Origin: Microbacterium sp.
Lineage (GTDB): Bacteria > Actinomycetota > Actinomycetes > Actinomycetales > Microbacteriaceae
Length of the DNA: 64,000 bases
Direction of reading: 5' to 3'
Assembly: GCA_013823625.1 (NCBI GenBank)
Contig: PNMM01000001.1
Coordinates: forward strand, 992,001-1,056,000
Below are positions 49,147-58,618 of the stretch, in pieces. The notes under the pieces are model-generated. The model did not search any database. It saw only the letters and a program-made list of their open reading frames with translations, and was not told where the DNA came from. The position numbers and the translations under genes are program-made. Numbering within the stretch: the first letter of the stretch is position 1; every line of letters begins with the position of its first letter.

Positions 49147-49458
49147 CTATTGCCAGCCCAGTGCCCGCAACCCCGCCGCAGTGGCAGCAGCACCAATGAT
49201 CACGAGAATGAACGGCACTCGGAGTGCGAAGAGCACGGCGGCCACCCCAAGCGCGGGCAATCGGGCATCGATCACGACGCCCTGACCGTCTCCGATGGTC
49301 TGCACGACGATGAGCGCCGAGAGCAACGCCACGGTGGTGAGTTCGGCCGTACGCGAGGCCGTGGGCGTCTCGAGCACGCGCGGAGGAACCACGTAGCCCA
49401 AAAGCTTGATGCCGAGCACCAAGATCGACGCGAGCAGGATGATCTGCCAAATGGTCAC
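49147..49458 (-). CDS. azlD: AzlD domain protein (branched-chain amino acid export)
   Basis: About 100 aa, three or four TM segments; overlaps azlC by 4 nt. Confidence 0.85.
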   Translation of the reverse strand: MTIWQIILLASILVLGIKLLGYVVPPRVLETPTASRTAELTTVALLSALIVVQTIGDGQGVVIDARLPALGVAAVLFALRVPFILVIIGAAATAAGLRALGWQ

Positions 49459-50165
49459 GACTCACCACCCTCGGCCGCGCGCGGACGGGCGGCAAAAAGG
49501 TTGGGCACTCCGACCACCACGGCAACCAGCGCAGCGACGAGTACCGGCACGCCCTGCGGAAGCACGGGCAGGAGAACAGCAGCAACCACCGCGGCTCCGA
49601 CGGCGACGGCGACCGGTTGCAGGGCGCGCAGGCGGGGCCACACGAGGCCGAGGAAGGCCGCCCCGGCGGCCGCATCCAGCCCAAACTGACGCACATCGCC
49701 GAGCAAGTCGCCGAGCACGGCGCCCAGCAGCGTCATGAGGTTCCACCCGACGTAGATGATCACGCCCGTCGCCCAAAAGCCCACGCGCTGGCCCACGAGC
49801 GTGGGCTGTGCCGTGGCGACAGCGGTGGACTCGTCGATCGTCAGGTGGCCGGCGAGCAAGCGTTTGGCCCACCCTGGGCCGATGATGGGCGATACGCGAA
49901 TGGCGTAGAGACCGTTGCGCAAGCCCAACAGCGTTGCGCCCGCAATGGCCGCGGGGCCTGCCGCGACTCCCCCGCTGGCGAGCACGCCAATGAGCGCGAA
50001 CTGCGAGCCGCCCGAAAACATGATGAGGCTCAAGACGCACGCCTGAGCGATCGTGAGACCCGATGCGACCGCCAACGCACCGAACGATATGCCGTACGCC
50101 GAGACCGCCAGACCGACCGCGAGAGACGCGCGCCAGGCGGTGCGACGCTCAGCCTCGAGGCTCAT
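49455..50165 (-). CDS. azlC: AzlC family permease
   Basis: GLAVSAYGISFGALAVASGLTIAQACVLSLIMFSGGSQFALIG. Confidence 0.92.
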   Translation of the reverse strand: MSLEAERRTAWRASLAVGLAVSAYGISFGALAVASGLTIAQACVLSLIMFSGGSQFALIGVLASGGVAAGPAAIAGATLLGLRNGLYAIRVSPIIGPGWAKRLLAGHLTIDESTAVATAQPTLVGQRVGFWATGVIIYVGWNLMTLLGAVLGDLLGDVRQFGLDAAAGAAFLGLVWPRLRALQPVAVAVGAAVVAAVLLPVLPQGVPVLVAALVAVVVGVPNLFAARPRAAEGGES

Positions 50166-50583
50166 GATCTGCTGGCGTCGCCGCGGCTGCTGCGCGCACG
50201 ATTTCGAGCAGGGCTTCGGGCTCGACGTCTTTGTAGACCACCGCGAAGACTCCCGCGCGTGCGGCGTCGGCAACGTGATCGTCAAGGTCGAGCGCGGTCA
50301 CTAACACGATGCGCGGCGCGGGCCCGAGCTGCTTCACCATGGCGTCACTCGTAATGCGAGTGCTTGCCGCCAGGCCGTTAACGCGGGGCATGTGCAGGTC
50401 GAGCACGACGACATCGGTCGGTTCGCGCCGCACGATGGCCAGCGCGCGAGCACCGTCGCCCGCCTCGCCGACGATCTCGATGTCGGGCTGCGACTCGAGA
50501 ATCATGCGCCACCCTGCGCGCTGCTGTGGGGAGTCATCGGCGATGAGCACGCGAATCGTCGGAGCGATGGCACGGGCCGTCAC
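50149..50583 (-). CDS. receiver-only response regulator
   Basis: VLIADDSPQQRAGWRMIL, VVVLDLHMPRVNG, RIVLVTALD, YKDVEPEALLEIV; stops without an HTH domain. Confidence 0.9.
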   Translation of the reverse strand: MTARAIAPTIRVLIADDSPQQRAGWRMILESQPDIEIVGEAGDGARALAIVRREPTDVVVLDLHMPRVNGLAASTRITSDAMVKQLGPAPRIVLVTALDLDDHVADAARAGVFAVVYKDVEPEALLEIVRAAAAATPADHEPRG

Positions 50584-51491
50584 GAGCGGTCCAGCTTCAC
50601 CCCGTGCACGCCATTGTGAAACCGAAGGGCCGGGAAGACGACCGACAGCGAAAAGCCCACGCCCGGAACCGTGGAGGCCGTCAGGATGCCGCCGTACAGG
50701 TCGGCGCGCGCCCGCATCTCACGGATGCCGAGGCCGGTCGGCTCGTCTGTGAGCGCCTTGAGATCGTCATCGATGGTGTAGCCGACGGTCGACGCATCAT
50801 TGGGGTCAAGGCCCTCACGCCGTGCAGACGATCGGATGCCGTCATCGTCGACCTTGACGTGCAAGCCTTCAGCGCCCCACGTGAAGCTCACGCGAGCCTC
50901 CGTTTGCGGGCCACCGTAACTGAGCGCGTTCGCGAGAGCCTCTTGCAGAATGCGGTAGATGGCCAGTTCGGCGCCCTGCTGCAGATCGAACGGCTCACCC
51001 GACTCTTCGAAGACAACATCGAGCCCGCTGTCGCGCATGACCGCGAAGAGCTCACGCGTCGACTTCAATCGAGGTTGCGGCGAGACGCTCGCCTCTCCTT
51101 CGCGGGCGAGGCCCATCACCCGGCGCAAGTCGCCGAGCGTCGACCGCGCTGACTCGGCAATGACCGCGGTTGCGCGGCCCGCCGCCGAGGGGTCGGCCGT
51201 CGCTGCATAGCGAGCGCCATCGGCCTGGCTGATGATGACCGAGAGCGAATGTACCGACACTTCATGCAGCTCACGAATGATGCGCAAGCGACCGGTCTGC
51301 TCGGCAAGGTCGAGTTCAAGATCGATGCGCTGGCGCTCAGCTGCGGCACGATCGAAGGCCGTGCGTCGAGCAAGCGCCCGAGAGCGACGCCACGCCACGA
51401 ACAGCACGGCACTGATCGCGACCAGCACGACGGTGGCACTCATGAGGGCAACCGTGAGCATCATCGCGTTTGCGCTCACCCAGGCTTCCAT
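50580..51491 (-). CDS. sensor histidine kinase (HisKA_3 type)
   Basis: IIRELHEVSVHSLSVIISQADGARYA, LQEALANALSYGG, GLGIREMRARADLYGG; one N-terminal TM. Confidence 0.9.
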   Translation of the reverse strand: MEAWVSANAMMLTVALMSATVVLVAISAVLFVAWRRSRALARRTAFDRAAAERQRIDLELDLAEQTGRLRIIRELHEVSVHSLSVIISQADGARYAATADPSAAGRATAVIAESARSTLGDLRRVMGLAREGEASVSPQPRLKSTRELFAVMRDSGLDVVFEESGEPFDLQQGAELAIYRILQEALANALSYGGPQTEARVSFTWGAEGLHVKVDDDGIRSSARREGLDPNDASTVGYTIDDDLKALTDEPTGLGIREMRARADLYGGILTASTVPGVGFSLSVVFPALRFHNGVHGVKLDRS

Positions 51492-51557
51492 CGCGGGTTC
51501 CTCCCAAGCGAAAGGTGGAGCGCGAGGGCCGCGAAGGCCTGCGCGAATTGAGGGAGA

Positions 51558-51633
51558 TGGCTCCCCGACTTGGACTCGAACCAAGAACCTGCCGGTTAAC
51601 AGCCGGCTGCTCTGCCAATTGAGCTATCGAGGA
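51558..51633 (-). tRNA. tRNA-Asn (GTT), CCA encoded
   Basis: TCCTCGATAGCTCAATTGGCAGAGCAGCCGGCTGTTAACCGGCAGGTTCTTGGTTCGAGTCCAAGTCGGGGAGCCA. Confidence 0.96.
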
Positions 51634-51685
51634 TCGCTGAAACAGCGTGTCTAACGTACCAGAATCGCGCAGGGTGTTCTGCGCC

Positions 51686-52735
51686 TCAGTAGCCAGCAAC
51701 AGGGTCGACGATGCCGACGAATCGACCGTCGCCGAGGAACGCCCGAACGTTCTCGGTGATGCGACGTGCCAGCAACGGTGCGGTCATCTCGGGTGTGTCG
51801 GCAGAGTGCGAGGTGATGAGGCATCTCGGCTCGCTCCACAGAGCGTGGTCGGCGTCGAGCGGCTCGGGCGTCGTCACATCGAGACCCGCGCCCAGCAGCC
51901 GCTGCTCGCGCAGGGCGATCGCGAGGGCATCCTGATCGACGAGGGCCCCCCGAGCGATATTGACGAGCGCTGCGGTGGGCTGCATCAGAGCGAGCTCTTC
52001 GGTTCCGATGAGCGCACGAGTTTCGACGGTCGAGGCGGCAGCGAGGATCACGACGTCAGCCAGCGGCAGAGCGCCGTGCAAGGCCTCGACGGTCACCGTA
52101 CGATGCGCTCCGGGCATGTCTCCTGCCGTACGCCGCACGACGGTGATCGTTGTGCGATACGGCTCGAGCAGCCGAATGAGCTCGGCCGAGATTCCTCCGG
52201 CCCCCACGATCACCACGTGTCGCCCATAGAGCGACAGCCCTGAACGTACGGGCGCCCACTCGGCCGTGCGGGCTTTCGGGGCGAACTCGCGCAGCACCGC
52301 CTGAGCGAGCGCCACGGCGTGCTCGGCGACTGGCTCAGAGTACGCACCCTTTGCGCTCGTGAAGAGCGGCCCGCCGCCATCGGCGTAGCGCGCGAGCACG
52401 TCAGCAAATCCGTCAACCCCGGCCCACGGCAACTGCACCCACCCGATCGACGGATGCGCCTGAAGTATCTCGGCGAGCTCGTTCGCGCGCTTCTCGCTCA
52501 ACCACACGAGCCCGCGAGTGTTCGCGCCGACCTCGCTCATGACGCCACCGCCGGCGGTCACGGCCTGGGAGAAAAACGGAGAGGCCATGGGTGCGACGGC
52601 GATCTCACCCGGCTCGGGTCGCCGGTTGGGCAACCGCCCCTGCCCCGACAGAGGGTCGCGGTGCTGGTCGGCGATCGAGAAGACCGCTCCCGCGGCGAAC
52701 TCTGCAGAACGGCTCATGCGGTCACTCGTCGTCAC
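51686..52735 (-). CDS. D-isomer-specific 2-hydroxyacid dehydrogenase family protein
   Basis: VVIVGAGGISAELIRLLEPY, ALVNIARGALVDQDALAIAL, GLDVTTPEPLDADHALW; start uncertain. Confidence 0.85.
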   Translation of the reverse strand: MTTSDRMSRSAEFAAGAVFSIADQHRDPLSGQGRLPNRRPEPGEIAVAPMASPFFSQAVTAGGGVMSEVGANTRGLVWLSEKRANELAEILQAHPSIGWVQLPWAGVDGFADVLARYADGGGPLFTSAKGAYSEPVAEHAVALAQAVLREFAPKARTAEWAPVRSGLSLYGRHVVIVGAGGISAELIRLLEPYRTTITVVRRTAGDMPGAHRTVTVEALHGALPLADVVILAAASTVETRALIGTEELALMQPTAALVNIARGALVDQDALAIALREQRLLGAGLDVTTPEPLDADHALWSEPRCLITSHSADTPEMTAPLLARRITENVRAFLGDGRFVGIVDPVAGY

Positions 52736-52774
52736 GCGAGATCCTCGTTTCAGGATGGGTTTGGGCAGTCGCTG

Positions 52775-53578
52775 TCACGCACGAACGCGCGAGATTTCAG
52801 CGAGGCGTTGCACATAGGCATGCGTGGGATCGTTCAGTACTTCGTCGATGCCGCCCATTCCGACGATCGTGCCGCGATGAAGCACCGCAAGCCGCTGCGA
52901 GAGTCGCCGTACTTCACCGATTTCGCTACTGACGATGAACGCCGCGAAGCCGCGACGACGTTGAACCTCAGCGAGGTGGCCGAGAATCGTGCCCCGAACC
53001 GTCGCGTCAATGCCCGCAGTGGCTTCGTCGGCAACAAGCAGATCGGGGTCGAGAACGAGAGCGCGTGCAATCGCGACGCGCTGGCGTTGCCCCCGGCTGA
53101 GCTCATGCGGGTACTTCGGAATAGTTGCGAGCGTGAGGTGCATGGCATCGATGGCTTCGGCGACGATTCCGCCCGCGAGCGTTTTGGAGAACGAGCGTTC
53201 GCGTTGAAACAGCGGAACCGCCACGTTTTCGCCCACCGTGAGGTGAGGATCGAGCACAAGACCGGCATCTTGCGGCACATACCCGACACGCAAGGCGAGC
53301 ACATCATCGTCGTGACGGCCGAGGCGTCGAACATCAACGCCGAGAACCTCGAGCGCTCCGCCCACAATCTCGACGCCGCGCGGCACGCTGCGCGACGTGT
53401 AGCCCGCGATAGCTCGAGCGAGCGTGCTCTTGCCGCTTCCGGCATCGCCGATGACGGCGAGCGTCTCGCCTGGTGCGATGTCGAGGCTGAGACCCGTGAC
53501 GGCCTGCACGGGCTTGCTTCCGCCTCCGCCGCGATACCTCAGCGTGAGGTCGCGGGCACGTACGGCGGCATCAGTCAC
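52775..53578 (-). CDS. ABC transporter ATP-binding protein (peptide/nickel-type), orphan
   Basis: Walker A GDAGSGKSTLA, signature LSRGQRQRVAIARAL, LLVADEAT; TAGGAT-ctctcgc-GTG start. Confidence 0.88.
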   Translation of the reverse strand: MTDAAVRARDLTLRYRGGGGSKPVQAVTGLSLDIAPGETLAVIGDAGSGKSTLARAIAGYTSRSVPRGVEIVGGALEVLGVDVRRLGRHDDDVLALRVGYVPQDAGLVLDPHLTVGENVAVPLFQRERSFSKTLAGGIVAEAIDAMHLTLATIPKYPHELSRGQRQRVAIARALVLDPDLLVADEATAGIDATVRGTILGHLAEVQRRRGFAAFIVSSEIGEVRRLSQRLAVLHRGTIVGMGGIDEVLNDPTHAYVQRLAEISRVRA

Positions 53579-53588
53579 GCGAGAGATC

Positions 53589-55499
53589 CTAGTCTCCGCG
53601 CACGCGGCGTCGTTCAGCCTCGAGGTCGACGAGCTCGCGTTGAAGAGTGCGGTATCGCTCGGGCTCGGCGGCAGAATCGGTGCGTTGCAGGGCGCCGAGA
53701 AGCTCAGTCTTTCGCCGGAGCAGATCGCGTTCGATGAGCGACGTCGTGACCCCCTGGCAGTACTCTGCCGCGTGCCCCTCGCGAATCGGCAAGGGAGCGA
53801 TCGCCAACTGCGTGACGAGCGCGGTGAACGCACCGGGCGACTCGTCGGTCACGCGTCGAGCCCAATCACTCGAGCCGTAAGCCTCGATCGACGCGAGCAT
53901 GGCATCGCGAACGGTCGCGAGTGCTGGCTGACTAAAGCTGGTGTGCAGGGCGCGCTGGGCGACATCGAGGGGAATCTCACCGGGATGCTGCAAGAGCGCC
54001 ATCAGCAGTTCACGTTCAAGTCGAGCAACGGGATCGTTGGGCAACTGCGCAATGCCCATCGCGGGCGCGACGCTGTCAGCGGGTGCTGGTGCATCGTCGA
54101 CCGGGATGCCCGGCGCAGCCTCTGAGCCGGCCGCAGCCGCCGGGCGCGCGGTCGGGGGCCGGGCGGGCGCACGCCGCGCGGCACGCACCGCCTGCGCAAC
54201 CTCGGTGGGCTCCATGCCGATCCATCCGGCGAGCGTTCGGGTGTAGCCGATCGACAGCGACTCGTCGCGAATGCCCGCGACGATCGGAGCCGTCGACCTC
54301 AGCGCGGCAACTCGACCTTCGACCGTCTCGAGATCGTAGAGGTCGAGCTGCCGGCGCACCATGAACTCGTACATCGGTTTGCGGCTCTGCACGAGCATCC
54401 GCACCGCGTCATCGCCGCGCTGAAGACGCAAGTCGCACGGGTCGAGGCCATCGGGCGCCACGGCGACATAGGTCTGCGCGGCAAAGCGCTGTTCATCGGC
54501 GAACGCTCGGCTCGCCGCCTTCTGCCCGGCTTCGTCGGGGTCGAACGTGAAGATCACCTCGCCCAGACCGTGCGAGTCGCGATTGTCGACGTCACCCAAG
54601 ACCCGCCGGATGATCGTGATGTGGTCACTACCGAACGCCGTGCCACACGTAGCCACCGCCGTCGTGATGCCCGCGAGATGACACGCCATGACGTCGGTAT
54701 AGCCCTCGACGACGACGACCTGCTTGCCGCGCGCGATGTCACGCTTGGCAAGGTCGAGCCCGTAGAGCACCTTCGACTTGCTGTACACGGGCGTCTCGGG
54801 AGTGTTGAGGTACTTGGGCCCCTGATCGCTCTCGAGAAGCTTGCGCGCGCCGAACCCCAGGGTCTGGCCCGTCACGTCTTTGATCGGCCAGATCAGGCGA
54901 CCACGAAAACGGTCATAGGGCTTGCGGTCGCCCTGGCCCTGCAACCCCGACGCAAGAAGTTCTTCTGCCGTGAACCCTTGGCCGCGCAGGTGATCGCCGA
55001 GCGCATCGTACGAGTTGGGGGCAAAGCCGATCGAGAAGCGCTCGGCGGCCGAGGCATCGAAGCCACGTTCGCCGAGAAAACGGCGAGCTGGCTCTGCATC
55101 AGGCGTGCCGAGCTGAGCACGAAAGAACTGCTCGGCTGCAGCGTTTGCGGCGAGCAGTCGACTGCGATTTCCCTGGTCAGCGGCGGGTCCGCCGTCTTCG
55201 TAGTGCAGGGTGTAGCCCAGGCGACCAGCGAGTCGCTCGACGGCTTCACTGAACGTGACGTGGTCCATCTTCTGCAAGAAGGTGAAGACATCCCCGCCTT
55301 CGCCGCAGCCGAAGCAGTGATAGAACCCGACTTGAGGGCGCACGTGAAAACTCGGGCTGCGTTCGTCGTGAAAAGGGCACAGGCCCTTCATCGAGCCAAC
55401 GCCCGCACTCTTGAGCGTGACGTAGTCACCGACGATGTCGGCCAGATTCGTGCGCGACCTGACCTCGTCGATGTCGCTTCGTCGAATCAGGCCTGCCAC
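53589..55499 (-). CDS. dnaG: DNA primase
   Basis: CPFHDERSPSFHVRPQVGFYHCFGCGEGGDVFTFLQ zinc domain, TOPRIM VVEGYTDVMA. Confidence 0.97.
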   Translation of the reverse strand: MAGLIRRSDIDEVRSRTNLADIVGDYVTLKSAGVGSMKGLCPFHDERSPSFHVRPQVGFYHCFGCGEGGDVFTFLQKMDHVTFSEAVERLAGRLGYTLHYEDGGPAADQGNRSRLLAANAAAEQFFRAQLGTPDAEPARRFLGERGFDASAAERFSIGFAPNSYDALGDHLRGQGFTAEELLASGLQGQGDRKPYDRFRGRLIWPIKDVTGQTLGFGARKLLESDQGPKYLNTPETPVYSKSKVLYGLDLAKRDIARGKQVVVVEGYTDVMACHLAGITTAVATCGTAFGSDHITIIRRVLGDVDNRDSHGLGEVIFTFDPDEAGQKAASRAFADEQRFAAQTYVAVAPDGLDPCDLRLQRGDDAVRMLVQSRKPMYEFMVRRQLDLYDLETVEGRVAALRSTAPIVAGIRDESLSIGYTRTLAGWIGMEPTEVAQAVRAARRAPARPPTARPAAAAGSEAAPGIPVDDAPAPADSVAPAMGIAQLPNDPVARLERELLMALLQHPGEIPLDVAQRALHTSFSQPALATVRDAMLASIEAYGSSDWARRVTDESPGAFTALVTQLAIAPLPIREGHAAEYCQGVTTSLIERDLLRRKTELLGALQRTDSAAEPERYRTLQRELVDLEAERRRVRGD

Positions 55500-55506
55500 A
55501 GCGCCG

Positions 55507-55512
55507 ATTCTA
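55507..55512 (-). promoter_or_regulatory. -10 hexamer TAGAAT, 7 nt from GTG of dnaG
   Basis: Minus strand TAGAAT-cggcgct-GTG. Confidence 0.55.
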
Positions 55513-55550
55513 GGCCCGGGCCGCTGGCGGCGTTCTGCAGACCAACGAGG

Positions 55551-56804
55551 CTACGGAACAAGGCGCTCGTGCCAGGCCATCGCGCTCTGATCAGTGAGCG
55601 ACGCCACTTGGTCGACAATCACCCGTCGACGACTCGCGTCGTCGGTCGCCTCGGCGAAGTCATCGGCAAACGCGCGGTCGAGGGCCGCCGGGCCGATGTG
55701 CCACAGGGCGTCGGCAAGCTCGGCGAGCACGGCCCGTTGGCGCGCGTAGATGGGCTGCCGCGCGTTTGTCGACATGACGTTGGCCGCGACGATTCCCTTG
55801 AGAACCGCGATCTCGGCTTGCGTCTCGAGCGGAACCACGACATCCGCCCCGAATCGTGCGAGCAGGGCTTGTGGATGCGCCGCGCGCGTCGCGTGCACGG
55901 CCTCGTGCGCGAACCGCCCGATCAGCTGGCTCGTGAGGTTCTTGAGCCGTGCGAGGTCGCGCCGCGAACCATCCCACGAGTCGATCCAGGCGTCGAGGTG
56001 ATCCAGTCGGTCGAAAGCCGCGATGAGCTCGTCGTGGCTGATCTCGCCGCCGATCCACTCGAACATCGAGTCGACGAGAGCGTCGTGGTCAACGCGCTCC
56101 CCCAGGGCCGGCACGTCGAGGTAGCCGTTGACGATGGCGTCTTCGAAGTCGTGGACGCTATAGGCGATGTCATCGCTCAAGTCCATGACCTGCGCCTCGA
56201 TGCAGCGCACGCGCGCGGGTGAGCCAGCGCGCATCCACTCGAAGGCGGCCGCGTCGTCGTCGTAGAAGCCGAACTTGCTGCGCCCACTGGGGTCGGGGAT
56301 GCCCTGCGACTGCGGCCACGGATACTTCGTGCTCGCGTCAAGGCTCGCGCGCGTGAGGTTGAGGCCGAAGCTGCGCCCGTCAAGGCCGAAGACCTTCGGT
56401 TCGATGCGGGTCAGAAGGCGAAGGGTTTGCGCATTGCCTTCAAAGCCGCCGATGTCGGCCGCCCAGTCATTGAGCGCGCGTTCGCCATTGTGTCCGAACG
56501 GCGGATGCCCCAGGTCGTGCGCGAGGCACGCCGTGTCGACGACGTCAGGGTCGAGCCCCAGACTCGTGGCGAGCTCACGCCCGACCTGGGCCACTTCGAG
56601 CGAGTGGGTGAGGCGGTTGCGCGCAAAATCGAGCCCCGCGGTGGGACTCAGTACTTGCGTCTTGGCAGCCAGGCGACGCAACGCGCTCGAGTGCAGCAGG
56701 CGCCCGCGGTCGCGCGCGAAGTCACTGCGGCGACTGCTGTGCTCTTCGGGCAGCCAGCGCTCGGCATCGGCCGACGAGTAGCCGGGCGTGAAGTCGTCGT
56801 GCAC
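55551..56804 (-). CDS. dgt: dGTP triphosphohydrolase-like HD protein
   Basis: RNRLTHSLEVAQVGREL, ACLAHDLGHPPFGHNGERAL, DLSDDIAYSVHDFED. Confidence 0.95.
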   Translation of the reverse strand: MHDDFTPGYSSADAERWLPEEHSSRRSDFARDRGRLLHSSALRRLAAKTQVLSPTAGLDFARNRLTHSLEVAQVGRELATSLGLDPDVVDTACLAHDLGHPPFGHNGERALNDWAADIGGFEGNAQTLRLLTRIEPKVFGLDGRSFGLNLTRASLDASTKYPWPQSQGIPDPSGRSKFGFYDDDAAAFEWMRAGSPARVRCIEAQVMDLSDDIAYSVHDFEDAIVNGYLDVPALGERVDHDALVDSMFEWIGGEISHDELIAAFDRLDHLDAWIDSWDGSRRDLARLKNLTSQLIGRFAHEAVHATRAAHPQALLARFGADVVVPLETQAEIAVLKGIVAANVMSTNARQPIYARQRAVLAELADALWHIGPAALDRAFADDFAEATDDASRRRVIVDQVASLTDQSAMAWHERLVP

Positions 56805-56807
56805 CGG

Positions 56808-57974
56808 TTACCCGCCCGAGTGGTGCAGTTCGGCGGCCGTCACTTCGGCGCGGCTCGCGCCAGTGAGTTCGCGGCTCTCGAGCCAGCGATCCGGCAACGA
56901 GGGCTTCTTGGGGGTACCCGCCCGACCGCGCTGACCTTCGGCGGCCTCACCCGGGTAGGGAGCGTCTCGGTCGAGTTCGCCGAGCAGATCATCCATGTGT
57001 TGCAGGCTTTCGACGGCCGCGAGGCGCGCCCGCAGCTCGCCACCGACCGCGTAGCCCTTGAAGTACCAGGCGACATGCTTGCGAATGTCGCGGCATGCCT
57101 TGGCCTCGTCGTCGAAGAACTCGACGAGCAGTTCGGCGTGGCGACGGAAGGCGTCGGCGACCTCGCCGAGGCCCGGCTGAATGCGCACGTGGCGCTCAGT
57201 AAAGGCTGCCGAGAGGTCTCCAAAGAGCCACGGCCGGCCCAGGCAGCCACGCCCGACCACGATGCCGTCGCAGCCCGACTGCTCGACCATGCGCAGGGCG
57301 TCTTCGGCCGACCAAATGTCGCCGTTGCCGAGCACCGGAATGCTCGAGATCGACTCTTTGAGCTTTCCGATCGCGTCCCAGTCGGCGTTGCCGCTGTAGA
57401 AGTCAGCGGCCGTGCGAGCGTGCAGGGCAACCGCCGCGACTCCGGCGCCCTCTGCCGCCTTCGCGGCCTCGAGGTAGGTCAAGTGGTCAGCGTCGATGCC
57501 CTTGCGCATCTTGACCGTCACGGGAATGTCGCCGGCAGCCTTCACGGTCGCCTCGACCACGCGACGGAAGTGCTCGAGCTTCCACGGCAGGGCGGCTCCC
57601 CCGCCCTTCTTCGTGACCTTGGGAACGGGGCATCCGAAATTCATATCGATGTGGTCGGCAAGGCCCTCGCCCGCGAGAAACGCGGCCGCCTCGCCCGCCG
57701 TCGTCGGGTCGACGCTGTAGAGCTGGATGCTGCGCACCGTCTCGCTCTCGTGGTGCGTGATGAGACGAAGGCTTTCGGGCGTGCGCTCGACAAGCGCCCG
57801 GCTCGTGATCATCTCGCTCACGTAGAGCCCCGCACCGTACTCACGACAGAGTCGCCGGAACGCCGTGTTCGTGATGCCCGCCATCGGCGCGAGCACGACG
57901 GGCACGCTCAGTGGAATCGGCCCAATGCTGAGGGGCGCGGCCTGTGGCGCTGCGGGAAGGGTGGCGGTCGACAT
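56808..57974 (-). CDS. dusB: tRNA-dihydrouridine synthase
   Basis: VVLAPMAGITNTAFRRLCREYGAGLYVSEM, DMNFGCPVPKVTKKGGGAAL, GNGDIWSAEDAL. Confidence 0.95.
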   Translation of the reverse strand: MSTATLPAAPQAAPLSIGPIPLSVPVVLAPMAGITNTAFRRLCREYGAGLYVSEMITSRALVERTPESLRLITHHESETVRSIQLYSVDPTTAGEAAAFLAGEGLADHIDMNFGCPVPKVTKKGGGAALPWKLEHFRRVVEATVKAAGDIPVTVKMRKGIDADHLTYLEAAKAAEGAGVAAVALHARTAADFYSGNADWDAIGKLKESISSIPVLGNGDIWSAEDALRMVEQSGCDGIVVGRGCLGRPWLFGDLSAAFTERHVRIQPGLGEVADAFRRHAELLVEFFDDEAKACRDIRKHVAWYFKGYAVGGELRARLAAVESLQHMDDLLGELDRDAPYPGEAAEGQRGRAGTPKKPSLPDRWLESRELTGASRAEVTAAELHHSGG

Positions 57975-58054
57975 GGTGCCTCTAGTCTCCCAGGTCGCGC
58001 TGGCTCGGGCGTAACCGAAGCGAGGTGAACCGCGACGCGCGAGATACTGGCGAT

Positions 58055-58600
58055 ATGTCTACTGTCTCTCGGGCGGCGCTGGGGTTCGACGACATCCCCA
58101 TGCAATGGCACTGGGGCGAGGGACCAGCCTCGTTCCGCTCCCCCACCGTCGATGGCCGCACTCTGCAAGACGTTCTCACTCCGCTGTATGCGACGCGACA
58201 CAGCGATGAACTCGACATCGCCTACCCACTGACGAGCTTGTTCGAGCCCCATGAGCAGGTTGCCTGGTTGACCTCGCTTACGGGCGGGCCATCGCTCACC
58301 GCGCTCGAACCGGGCCGTACCGCTATCGCCTACTGTCCCCAGTGCTTCAGCGACACCGACGGATGGGTACTGGCGTGCCGGATCAGGACGACCGACACGA
58401 CCGTCACGTGGGACCGCTTCGGCATCGACAACGACACCGACAACTTCGGGAGGTACGGGAGGCCTGGTCGGGTGGCTCCGCCGCCGAGCGGATGGTTCGA
58501 AGAGTGCTTCAGCGGCGACTTCTCGATTGTGTTCAGCCGCAGTCAGTACGCGGGTGCGGTTGCCGTCGAGATCTCTCGGCTCGAGAGTGCCACGCCATAG
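58055..58600 (+). CDS. conserved hypothetical protein
   Basis: MSTVSRAALGFDDIPMQWHWGEGPASFRSPTVDGRTLQDVL; GATACT-ggcgat-ATG upstream. Confidence 0.7.
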   Translation: MSTVSRAALGFDDIPMQWHWGEGPASFRSPTVDGRTLQDVLTPLYATRHSDELDIAYPLTSLFEPHEQVAWLTSLTGGPSLTALEPGRTAIAYCPQCFSDTDGWVLACRIRTTDTTVTWDRFGIDNDTDNFGRYGRPGRVAPPPSGWFEECFSGDFSIVFSRSQYAGAVAVEISRLESATP

Positions 58601-58618
58601 CGGCCGTGCGGTGTTCGG

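Noticed and set aside
54570-58028. Two plus-strand ORFs of over 500 aa (54570-56222, 56427-58028) opposite dnaG/dgt/dusB
   Set aside because: Shadow ORFs of confidently identified genes on the other strand.
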